A stretch of 13,321 nt of DNA, taken from the NCBI GenBank assembly GCA_964554335.1, contig CAZKOF010000052.1:1-13321 (forward strand), in the 5' to 3' direction. The first letter of the stretch is position 1. Each line of letters begins with the position of its first letter. The DNA is from UBA3263 sp964554335. GTDB lineage: Bacteria; Bacteroidota; Bacteroidia; Bacteroidales; Muribaculaceae. The notes beneath the pieces were generated by a model. It saw only the letters and a program-made list of their open reading frames with translations, had not been told where the DNA came from and made no database searches. A program made the translations under genes and the position numbers. Shown here one piece after another: positions 1 to 6,644 of this stretch.

Positions 1-61
1 AATGACTCCTGAGATTTTTTGTCTGTTAATAGTCGGCTTAGTTCGGATGGTTACGATTCTG

Positions 62-93
62 TTTGGCAATGTGGCGGAAAATTCTTATCTTTG
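62..93 (+). promoter_or_regulatory. Bacteroidota-type promoter of the bioB operon
   Basis: A TTTG box at 62-65 is followed after exactly 20 bases by TATCTTTG at 86-93, a perfect match to the Bacteroidota housekeeping promoter (TTTG, 19-21 bp, TAnnTTTG). Transcription should begin near position 99, leaving a leader of about 15-25 nt before the ATG at 115 or 124. The site lies inside the open frame that extends upstream of bioB, so that upstream extension is not translated from this transcript. It probably drives bioB, the acyl-CoA ligase gene and the glycosyltransferase gene together. Confidence 0.8.
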
Positions 94-114
94 TGGCAAC
101 CAAAATCGTCGCGA

Positions 115-1083
115 ATGGAAATCATGCCCCTTTCTATAGATGCGGCCCTGGCGCTCGGCGAGCGTCTGACCCTCGATGAACTCTGCGATGAGGCCGACCG
201 CGTGCGCCGGGAGTTGCGCGGGAACGTAATACATACCTGCTCCATCGTCAACGCGCGTTCGGGCCGATGTCCGGAAGATTGCCACTGGTGTGCCCAAAGC
301 GCACATTACAATACGGGTTGCCGGGAGTATCCCGTCATTGACCGTCGCGACCTTTTCGAGGCATATGACCGTATTGCGGCCCGCGGCGTCGAGCGCTTCA
401 GCCTGGTGACCTCGGGGCGTCGGGTCATGCCGTCGCAGATGCCCGGGTTCTGTGAACTTTTCCGCGAACTGTCGGCGCGAGGTCCGGTCAAGCTCTGTGC
501 TTCGATGGGATTGCTGACGCGCGAGCAGATGCGGATGCTCCGCGAGGCGGGCGTCACGCGCTATCATTGTAATCTCGAGGCTGCCGAAAGCCTTTTCAGC
601 CGCCTCTGCACGACGCATACACGCGCCGACAAGCTCGCGACTATCCGCGCCGCCATCGATGAGGGCATGAGCGTCTGCGTCGGCGGCATCATCGGCATGG
701 GCGAGAGCATGCGTCAGCGTCTGGAGCTCGCCGTCGAGGCCCGCGAGGCCGGCGCGCGCTCCATTCCGGTCAATATTCTCTGTCCCATCGCAGGGACGCC
801 GCTGGAGGGGCAGCCTCCGCTCAGCGACGAGGAGATTATCCGCTCCGTTGCACTGATGCGCCTCGTCGCGCCCGACTGCGACATCTTTTTTGCGGGCGGA
901 CGTGCGGCCCTGAGCCGCAAGACGGTCCGCCGGATGCTCCGCGGCGGGGCCGACGGAGCCATGGTCTGCAACATGCTGACAGTGGCCGGCAACGATATTG
1001 ACGATGATTTCGCCCTTTTCAGCGAGGCCGGATACCGGACGCCTCCGACACAGAATCAAACACCCCAATACAACGAATTATGA
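115..1083 (+). CDS. bioB: Biotin synthase, radical SAM, anaerobe (type II)-like
   Basis: Biotin synthase converts dethiobiotin to biotin by radical SAM sulfur insertion in the cytoplasm. The protein has 322 residues from the ATG at 115; an in-frame ATG at 124 is an equally possible start, and the TTG at 19 is excluded because the promoter lies downstream of it. The radical SAM cysteines are C52, C56 and C59 in the motif CPEDCHWC, preceded by SIVNARSG. Later hallmarks are KLCASMGLL (C128), SVCVGGIIGMGE (C188) and a PVNILCPIAGTPL strand. Two auxiliary-cluster ligands of the E. coli enzyme are missing: the position of Cys97 is Ser96 (RFSLVTSGR), and the position of Arg260 is Phe in DIFFAGGR. Extra cysteines include C42, C69 and C223. 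This fits the type II enzymes of obligate anaerobes, which carry a 4Fe-5S cluster; that assignment is inference from alignment by eye. The stop codon overlaps the next start as ATGA. No other biotin genes are in the window. Confidence 0.93.
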   Translation: MEIMPLSIDAALALGERLTLDELCDEADRVRRELRGNVIHTCSIVNARSGRCPEDCHWCAQSAHYNTGCREYPVIDRRDLFEAYDRIAARGVERFSLVTSGRRVMPSQMPGFCELFRELSARGPVKLCASMGLLTREQMRMLREAGVTRYHCNLEAAESLFSRLCTTHTRADKLATIRAAIDEGMSVCVGGIIGMGESMRQRLELAVEAREAGARSIPVNILCPIAGTPLEGQPPLSDEEIIRSVALMRLVAPDCDIFFAGGRAALSRKTVRRMLRGGADGAMVCNMLTVAGNDIDDDFALFSEAGYRTPPTQNQTPQYNEL

Positions 1084-2882
1084 ACTACCAAGCCTGCTTA
1101 GTATCTATACCCCATAAATTCACGAATCCCGGGAAACCCGTTCTTCATAGGCTCATGGACCCGGGAACGGGGACATGGACGCCGATAACCTGCGGCGAGT
1201 TCACGCGCGACGTAACCATTCTCGGCGCCGCGCTGATTGACCTCGGCCTCGGGGCTCAGGAAGCCGTCGGCATCTTTTCGGAGAACCGGCCCGAGTATAT
1301 TGCAATGAGTTTCGCGACCTGGCAGGTCCGCGGAATAACGGTCGGCATTTATGCGACCTCGACGCCGGAGCAGGTGAAGTTTCTTGTCGACGACGCGAAG
1401 ATACGCATAATGCTCGTCGGCTCACAAAGCCACTATGATACGGCACGTGCCGTCGGCGTGGAGCGGATTATTGCCATCGACCCGCAAATCGAGCTTCAGG
1501 CAGACGACTCCACGACGCTGCGCTACACGAAATTGCTCGACATCGGACGCGCGGCATCGGAACAGACGAAAGCAGAGGTCGACAAGCGCGCTGCGGCAAC
1601 AACCGGCAACGACATCGCTACCCTTCTGTACACGTCGGGAACCACGGGACAATCTAAGGGCGCCATGCTTACGCACCATTGCTTCAATGCCGCCATGTCG
1701 ATCCACGAGCGGCGGCTGACGATGATTTCAGACGCTGACACGTCGCTGACGTTCCTGCCGCTGACGCATGTTTTCGAACTCGCCTGGACCTGCTTCTGCC
1801 TCTACATGAACATGGAGGTCTATGTTAACGAAGACCCAAAGCGCGCCCAGCGTTCGCTGCGCGAGACGCAGCCCACGTGTATGTGTTCCGTTCCCCGCTT
1901 CTGGGAGAAAGTCTATGCCGTTATACAGGAAAAACTCTCCAACATGGGATTTGTCAGCAAGGCGATGATGCAGCGCGCGCTCGCGGTAGGGCGCAGGCGC
2001 AATCTGGACTATGCGCGCAAGGGGCTGCAGGCTCCGGCGTTGCTCGAGCGCGAGTATCAGATGTATAACAACCGCATTTTCCGCAAAGTGCGCACGGTTA
2101 TCGGCGTTAACCGCGGAAATATCTTCCCGACAGCCGGCGCTCCGCTGGCGCCGGAAATCATTGAGTTCTGCCATGCCATCGGAATCAACATCGTCATCGG
2201 CTACGGCCTGAGTGAAACAACGGCAACGGTTACCTGCTATCCGGAGGTGAACTTTGAAGTCGGTTCGGTCGGGACCATCCTCCCGGAACTTCGCATGCGC
2301 ATCGGCGACGGCAATGAAATTCAGGTCAAGGGGAGCACGGTCATGACCGGATACTTCAACAATTCCGAGGCCACGGCCGAGGCATTTACGGCCGATGGGT
2401 GGTTCCGCACGGGTGATGCCGGACGCATCGACGCCGCCGGAAATCTCTTCCTTACCGAGCGCATCAAGGACCTCTTCAAGACGTCGAACGGCAAGTATAT
2501 AGCTCCGCAGGCTCTTGAAAGTCGCCTCGGACGGGACTCGCTTTTTGAGCAGGTCGCCATTATCGGCGACCGGCGCAAGTTCGTGTCGGCGCTCATCGTT
2601 CCTGACTATCAGACGCTGAGCAAATGGGCCGAAAACCATCGTCTGGGCCACTTGACGCCTAAGGAGCTGACCGAGAACCCGCGGGTTCTCGAATATGTTC
2701 AGCAGCGCATCGAGGAGCTTACGCGCGATTTTGCCCCGTATGAGCACATCAGGCGTTTCGCCCTGCTTACGGAGCCATTCACCATGGAGAACGGCGAGCT
2801 GACCAACACCCTTAAAATCCGTCGCCGTGTCGTTGCCGACCGCTACGCCTCGCTCATCGACTCGCTCTACGCTGACGCCTGA
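1080..2882 (+). CDS. Long-chain acyl-CoA synthetase-like AMP-forming ligase
   Basis: A 600-residue member of the ANL adenylating superfamily, closest in layout to long-chain fatty acid-CoA ligases (COG1022 type). It should activate a fatty acid with ATP to an acyl-AMP and pass it to CoA. The phosphate-binding loop YTSGTTGQSKG is at 184-194, the aromatic and adenine motif GYGLSET at 374-380, the ribose-binding aspartate at D446 in WFRTGD, the hinge region near R461 with LFKTSNGKYIAP, and the likely catalytic lysine is K579 in LTNTLKI. Length and motif order are normal. The start overlaps the bioB stop by 4 bases and its own stop overlaps the next gene by 1 base (TGATG), so translation is coupled on both sides. 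The substrate cannot be read from the sequence. Pairing with bioB may reflect lipid metabolism, since biotin serves acetyl-CoA carboxylase, but no direct link is shown. Confidence 0.9.
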   Translation: MNYQACLVSIPHKFTNPGKPVLHRLMDPGTGTWTPITCGEFTRDVTILGAALIDLGLGAQEAVGIFSENRPEYIAMSFATWQVRGITVGIYATSTPEQVKFLVDDAKIRIMLVGSQSHYDTARAVGVERIIAIDPQIELQADDSTTLRYTKLLDIGRAASEQTKAEVDKRAAATTGNDIATLLYTSGTTGQSKGAMLTHHCFNAAMSIHERRLTMISDADTSLTFLPLTHVFELAWTCFCLYMNMEVYVNEDPKRAQRSLRETQPTCMCSVPRFWEKVYAVIQEKLSNMGFVSKAMMQRALAVGRRRNLDYARKGLQAPALLEREYQMYNNRIFRKVRTVIGVNRGNIFPTAGAPLAPEIIEFCHAIGINIVIGYGLSETTATVTCYPEVNFEVGSVGTILPELRMRIGDGNEIQVKGSTVMTGYFNNSEATAEAFTADGWFRTGDAGRIDAAGNLFLTERIKDLFKTSNGKYIAPQALESRLGRDSLFEQVAIIGDRRKFVSALIVPDYQTLSKWAENHRLGHLTPKELTENPRVLEYVQQRIEELTRDFAPYEHIRRFALLTEPFTMENGELTNTLKIRRRVVADRYASLIDSLYADA

Positions 2883-3715
2883 TGAGGCATTCGGAGATGA
2901 ACGTCAGGAGGGTGAGAGCGTCGATTGTGACGTATCGGACCGATGATGAGGAGCTGGAATGCTGCGTGGACTCGTTGCATCGCGCAGGGGTTGCCGACGT
3001 TGCGGTTGTAGACAATTCACCTGACGACTCGCTGCGTAGCCTGTGCGGCTCGCTCGGGGTCGGCTATACACACACGCCCGAGAACCGCGGCTATGGTGCG
3101 GCGCATAACGTTGAGCTCCGCCGGTCGTTGGAGACTCCGGGCGTTGATTATCACCTGGTCATCAATAGCGACGTCCGGTTTGATCCCGATGTTATTGAGC
3201 GCATTGTCGGGCATATGGACGCAAATCCGGAAATCGGTCAGCTGATACCGCGCACGATATATCCGGACGGAACGCCGCAGGCGGTTGTGCGCATGCTGCC
3301 GACACCGCTCGATGTGTTTGCGCGCAGATTTCTTTCACGAAAGATTGCCGCGTTGCGCAACCGTCGCTATCTGCTCGAGTTCTGGGACCATAAATCGGAG
3401 GCCGATGTGCCTTACCATCAGGGCAGCTTTATGTTTTTCCGCCTGGATGCGTTGCGGCGCGTAGGACTTTTCGATGAGCGCTTCTTTATGTATCCGGAGG
3501 ATATTGACTTGACGCGGCGGGTCCACCGGTGCTATCGCACGGTGTTCTGGCCCGGGGTCTGCATCATACACGCCCATCGCGCCGAGAGCTATCGCTCCCG
3601 GCGCATGCTATGGGTTCATATGGTCAATATGGCCCGCTATTTCAACAAATGGGGGTGGTTTTTCGACCCCGAGCGCCGGCGCGTGAACCGGCGGCTGTTG
3701 GCTGCGCTGCGTTAG
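2882..3715 (+). CDS. Family 2 glycosyltransferase, rhamnosyltransferase-like
   Basis: A 277-residue GT-A fold glycosyltransferase that should move a sugar from a nucleotide-sugar donor to a glycan or lipid-linked acceptor at the cytoplasmic face of the membrane. Visible motifs are an N-terminal SIVTYRTDDEEL strand, VVDNSPDDS around residues 42-50, PENRGYGAAHN at 66-76, the metal-binding INSDVRF with D97, and YPEDIDLTRR at 204-213 containing the acidic pair typical of WcaE and rhamnosyltransferase relatives. There is no transmembrane segment, but the C-terminal 40 residues are rich in Arg and aromatic residues and could lie on the membrane. The start shares one base with the stop of the ligase gene; an in-frame ATG at 2897 is an alternative. 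It is the last gene of the bioB transcript, and its stop overlaps the end of the convergent yccA frame. Donor and acceptor are unknown. Confidence 0.88.
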   Translation: MRHSEMNVRRVRASIVTYRTDDEELECCVDSLHRAGVADVAVVDNSPDDSLRSLCGSLGVGYTHTPENRGYGAAHNVELRRSLETPGVDYHLVINSDVRFDPDVIERIVGHMDANPEIGQLIPRTIYPDGTPQAVVRMLPTPLDVFARRFLSRKIAALRNRRYLLEFWDHKSEADVPYHQGSFMFFRLDALRRVGLFDERFFMYPEDIDLTRRVHRCYRTVFWPGVCIIHAHRAESYRSRRMLWVHMVNMARYFNKWGWFFDPERRRVNRRLLAALR

Positions 3716-4422
3716 TCGCGGGAGTTGCCGAAGAAGCGGAGCAGGTAGAGGAACAGGTTGATGAAGTCGAGATAGAGGCTGAGGGCACCGAGGGTGGCTA
3801 TGTGGCCGGTGGTCGATGCGGGCATTATTTCGGCCATGCGCTTGATTTGCTGGGTGTCTCAGGCGGTGAGGCCGATGAAGATTGCCACTCCGACGAATGA
3901 GATAATCCACTCAAAGGTTGAGTTTGCCCAGAAAATGTTGACTATCGAGCAGATAATCAGGCCGAAAAGGGCCATGATGAGGAGTGTGCCCATTTTCGAG
4001 AGGTCGCTCTTGGTCGTGTAGCCGTAAACGCTCATGGCTCCGAAAGTCCCGGCGCAGATGAAGAAGGTTTTTGCGATGGATGCACCGGTGTAGATTGCAA
4101 AAATCGGGCATAGGGCGAGACCGTTGACTATCGCAAAGAGATAGAAGAGCGCGGTTGCCGTTGATGATTGCATCTTGGTTATGCGCGTGGAGATTACGAG
4201 TACGATGGCGATCTCGGCGATGAAGAGGCCCCAGTAGACGATGGAGTGGGTCAGCATGAACTGGAGGAAGCCACGGGAAAAGCCGAGAAGGGCAACGATT
4301 GCGGTTACGAGCAGACCGAAGGTCATGCGGAGGTAAACACTTTTCATTACCGTCGAGATGCGTGCTCCGACGGCGAAGTCTGTGCCGCCATATTGCGGCA
4401 TGTTGTAGGGATAATCTTGCAT
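3712..4422 (-). pseudogene. Bax inhibitor-1/YccA family membrane protein interrupted by TGA
   Basis: An integral inner-membrane protein of the BI-1/YccA (UPF0005) family, which includes the pH-sensitive calcium leak channel YetJ of Bacillus. The ATG at 4422 gives 187 codons with about six hydrophobic helices ending in IFIGLTA. A TGA codon at 3859-3861 then replaces the aromatic residue, usually Tyr or Trp, that precedes DxQ in the family. The same frame continues with DTQQIKRM and ALSLYLDFINLFLYLLRFFG, the family's last helix, to a normal TAA at 3712-3714. If read through, the protein would have 236 residues, the usual family length. Both aspartates corresponding to the Asp171-Asp195 pore pair of YetJ lie after the TGA, so the short product would lack them and probably not work as a channel. 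The change is one base from TGG. Possible explanations are a recent nonsense mutation, a sequencing error or stop readthrough. The gene starts 15 bp after argS and is probably co-transcribed with it. A TTG start at 4431 is less likely. Confidence 0.85.
3859..3861 (-). other. In-frame TGA splitting the yccA-like frame
   Basis: The + strand triplet TCA reads TGA on the coding strand, between GLTA and DTQQIK. TGA is used as the ordinary stop by bioB, the ligase, fusA2, the secreted protein and gntR in the same window, so a reassigned genetic code is excluded. I see no sign of a selenocysteine context. Confidence 0.9.
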
Positions 4423-4437
4423 AATATTCAAATTGAG

Positions 4438-6225
4438 TTACATACGTTCAACAACGCCGATACCGAGGAGGTTCAGGGCGGTGCGCACGGTTGAGGCCGT
4501 CGCTTCGCTCAGGGCCAGACGGAGGGAGCGCTTGGTGCAATCCTCTTCTTTCAGTATGGAGCAGTCGTGGTAGAACTGGTTGTATTCCTTTACGAGGTCG
4601 TAGGCGTAGTTGGCAATCAGGGCGGGAGAGTAGCTGCGTCCGGCTTCGGCGACGGTCGCGGGGAAGTCGGCGATGCGTTGAATCAGTGCAACTTCGCGTT
4701 CGCCGGGGATGGCCGTGGCGTAGTTGCCGATTGTGAAGCCGGCTTCGGCGGCTTTGCGCAGCACGGAGCGGATGCGCGCGTAGGTGTATTGTATGAACGG
4801 GCCGGTGTTGCCGTTGAAGTCGATGCTCTCCTCGGGGTTGAACACCATGTTCTTGCGGGGGTCAACCTTGAGCAGGAAGTATTTCAGCGCGCCGAGTCCG
4901 ACGGTTTCGGCCACGTTTTCAGCCTCTTGGGCACTCAGACCGTCGAGTTTGCCGAGTTCGTCGCTGACTTTGCGTGCTTCGGCAACCATGTCGGCCATGA
5001 GGTCGTCGGCGTCGACAACGGTGCCTTCGCGGCTTTTCATGCGACCGTTGGGAAGGTTCACCATGCCGTAGCTGAAGTGCACCAGGCTCTTGCCCCATTC
5101 AAATCCGAGGCGGTCAAGGAGCAGGGAGAGCACCTGGAAGTGGTAGTTCTGTTCGTTGCCGACAACGTAGATCATCTTCGAGATGGGATAGTCTTGATAG
5201 CGCAGTTTGGCGGTGCCGATGTCCTGAGTCATGTAGACCGACGTGCCGTCGGCGCGCAGCAGCAGTTTGTGGTCCAGGCCGTCGGCGGTAAGGTCGGCCC
5301 ATACGGAGCCGTCGTCTTTGCGATACAGGACGCCCTTTTCGAGACCTTCGAGGACCTTCTCCTTGCCTTCGAGGTAGGTCCGGCTTTCGTAGTAGATCTT
5401 GTCGAAGTCAACGCCCATGCGGCGGTATGTTTCGTCGAAACCGGCGTAAACCCACTCGTTCATCCGTGCCCAAAGGGCGCGTATTTCGGGGTCGTTCTGC
5501 TCCCAGCGCACGAGCATCTGGCGCGCTTCGGCCATGAGCGTCGACGCCTTTTCGGCTTCTTCGTCGGTCATGCCGCTCTCTTTGAGGGATTTGAGCTCCT
5601 CCTTATAGTGTTTGTCGAAGAGAACGTAGAAGTCGCCGATGAGGTGGTCGCCCTTCTTGCCGGTCGACTCGGGGGTCGCGCCGTTGCCCCATTTCTGCCA
5701 TGCGAGCATCGACTTGCATATGTGGATTCCGCGGTCGTTGACAATGTTGGTCTTGACGACGCGGTTTCCGCATGCTGCGAGGATGCGGCTCAGCGAGTAG
5801 CCGAGCAGGATGTTGCGCAGGTGGCCCAGATGGAGGGGCTTGTTGGTGTTGGGCGAGGAGTATTCGACCATTACGGTCGGGGCGTCGGGCCAGGCAGGGG
5901 TCAGGCCATAATCGGGGGTTGCAAGAATCCGGCTCAGTACGTTGTTCCAGTAGCTCGGTTCGATAACGATGTTTAGGAATCCTTTGATAACGTTGAAGCG
6001 GCTGACTGCGGGCTCGTTTTCGACGAGCTTGTTGCCGATTTCCGTGCCGACCTGCTCGGGCGACTTACGTGCGGCCTTGACCCAGGGGAAAGTCATGACC
6101 GTCAGGTTTCCCTCAAATTCCTTGCGGGTAGCCTGCGGGGTGATTGTGTCGGCCGGGGCCTCGACATCATAGAGTTCTTTGACGGCGCGGCTCACTGCCT
6201 CAGCTATAATCTTATCTACAATCAT
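4438..6225 (-). CDS. argS: Arginyl-tRNA synthetase
   Basis: A class I aminoacyl-tRNA synthetase that charges tRNA-Arg with arginine, essential for translation. The protein has 595 residues, the usual length. The N-terminal Arg-tRNA synthetase domain (about 1-90) precedes the catalytic core with the HIGH-type motif HLGH at 132-135 after EYSSPNTNKPL. A KMSKS-like MKSRE lies at 396-400, followed by GTVVDADDLM. The C-terminal helical DALR anticodon-binding domain begins near 475 (GPFIQYTYARIRSVLRKA) and ends in ALNLLGIGVVERM. The start at 6225 (MIVDKII) is chosen because it aligns with normal family N-termini and lies just after a TAnnTTTG promoter box. The frame stays open to 6345, but that 40-residue extension reads through the promoter and is not family-like. 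The yccA-like gene follows after 15 bp. Confidence 0.96.
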   Translation of the reverse strand: MIVDKIIAEAVSRAVKELYDVEAPADTITPQATRKEFEGNLTVMTFPWVKAARKSPEQVGTEIGNKLVENEPAVSRFNVIKGFLNIVIEPSYWNNVLSRILATPDYGLTPAWPDAPTVMVEYSSPNTNKPLHLGHLRNILLGYSLSRILAACGNRVVKTNIVNDRGIHICKSMLAWQKWGNGATPESTGKKGDHLIGDFYVLFDKHYKEELKSLKESGMTDEEAEKASTLMAEARQMLVRWEQNDPEIRALWARMNEWVYAGFDETYRRMGVDFDKIYYESRTYLEGKEKVLEGLEKGVLYRKDDGSVWADLTADGLDHKLLLRADGTSVYMTQDIGTAKLRYQDYPISKMIYVVGNEQNYHFQVLSLLLDRLGFEWGKSLVHFSYGMVNLPNGRMKSREGTVVDADDLMADMVAEARKVSDELGKLDGLSAQEAENVAETVGLGALKYFLLKVDPRKNMVFNPEESIDFNGNTGPFIQYTYARIRSVLRKAAEAGFTIGNYATAIPGEREVALIQRIADFPATVAEAGRSYSPALIANYAYDLVKEYNQFYHDCSILKEEDCTKRSLRLALSEATASTVRTALNLLGIGVVERM

Positions 6226-6245
6226 TATGCTCAAAAAATTTGCTG

Positions 6246-6253
6246 CAAAGTTA
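6246..6253 (-). promoter_or_regulatory. -7 promoter box for argS
   Basis: On the minus strand this reads TAACTTTG, a perfect TAnnTTTG box. Its position puts transcription start near 6239, only about 14 nt before the argS ATG. A matching TTTG box 19-21 bp further upstream is not evident, so the promoter is supported by half of the signature only. Confidence 0.55.
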
Positions 6254-6298
6254 CGAAAAAAATCGGGCTTTCGCCTCCATGCGGCGCCAAAAATGCGC

Positions 6299-6439
6299 TT
6301 AATTAAGAACGAAGCCGCCGAGCACGGGAGTGTAGACGCGGGCAAACTGACGGATAAAAGCCAGGGTCACAGGACGGGGTGATGAAGACGCGGAGGTTTC
6401 GGCGCGGGACGATAGAGTAGGAGTAGAAATCTCAGCCAT
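6299..6439 (-). CDS. Putative 46-aa small protein
   Basis: An unlabelled small frame of 46 codons runs from ATG at 6439 to TAA at 6299. The N-terminal half is Ser/Thr/Pro rich and looks disordered. The C-terminal half reads VTLAFIRQFARVYTPVLGGFVLN, here split as VTLAFIRQFARVY plus TPVLGGFVLN. This ending, a short amphipathic FIRQFARxY helix, a few Pro/Leu/Gly residues and a terminal V(L/V)N, resembles many 45-60 aa hypothetical proteins I recall from Bacteroidales genomes, but I cannot check this. Codon choice resembles that of neighbouring genes. No strong ribosome binding site is visible, which is common in this phylum. A TTTG lies about 55 bp upstream (CAAA on + at 6495-6498) without a clear downstream box. 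It sits in the gap between divergent argS and fusA2, with a separate argS promoter box after it. Function unknown. Confidence 0.5.
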   Translation of the reverse strand: MAEISTPTLSSRAETSASSSPRPVTLAFIRQFARVYTPVLGGFVLN

Positions 6440-6536
6440 AGGCAGGAAAGGGGATGTTAAAGAGTGAATCTGTTATTCTAACGCGCCCCGGTGGCAAATT
6501 ATTATATGGGGCCCGAAAATGCCTGCATCGTGCGAT

Positions 6537-6552
6537 TATGTTTTATAACATA
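6537..6552. promoter_or_regulatory. Perfect 16-bp palindrome upstream of fusA2
   Basis: TATGTT, a TTAT spacer and AACATA form a perfect 6-4-6 inverted repeat, centred about 100 bp before the fusA2 ATG. It is AT-rich, and no T-tract follows, so a protein binding site is more likely than a terminator. In Bacteroides thetaiotaomicron, fusA2 is activated by the Crp-like regulator Cur during carbon limitation. A Cur-type operator here is a reasonable guess but unproven. A weak -7-like TAAATTGG lies at 6587-6594. The remaining sequence between 6440 and 6644 shows no other gene. Confidence 0.4.
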
Positions 6553-6644
6553 TGAGGATGAGGGGTGACGGACGGATTTTTTTGCGTAAATTGGGGGCGT
6601 CAATTTCGATCATTTTTTACAAAATCCTTAATTTCTATATCGGA

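Noticed and set aside
85..1068. A 327-codon open frame antisense to bioB
   Set aside because: No motif or plausible start region; bioB with its CxxxCxxC motif is clearly the coding strand.
1728..2747. A 339-codon open frame antisense to the acyl-CoA ligase
   Set aside because: Same shadow effect; the + strand protein carries all adenylation motifs in order.
3859..3861. Selenocysteine or a reassigned TGA code in yccA
   Set aside because: TGA ends several other genes in the window, the family has an aromatic residue rather than Cys at this site, and no selenocysteine insertion structure is evident.
3529..3900. A 123-codon + strand frame across the glycosyltransferase and yccA ends
   Set aside because: It is out of frame with the glycosyltransferase and antisense to the conserved YccA C-terminus; its Glu-rich run is the complement of a Leu/Phe-rich helix.
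4567..5976. A 469-codon open frame antisense to argS
   Set aside because: It is a mirror of argS codon usage: low complexity, Val/Gly/Ala/Glu rich, with no domain, and argS is unmistakable on the other strand.
6226..6345. A 40-residue N-terminal extension of ArgS
   Set aside because: It would read through the TAACTTTG promoter box and does not look like an ArgS N-terminus; MIVDKII at 6225 does.
6552..6644. A 31-residue N-terminal extension of EF-G2
   Set aside because: EF-G2 proteins begin with MKVY-like residues directly before the first beta strand; the extension lies in the regulatory region and overlaps the palindrome.
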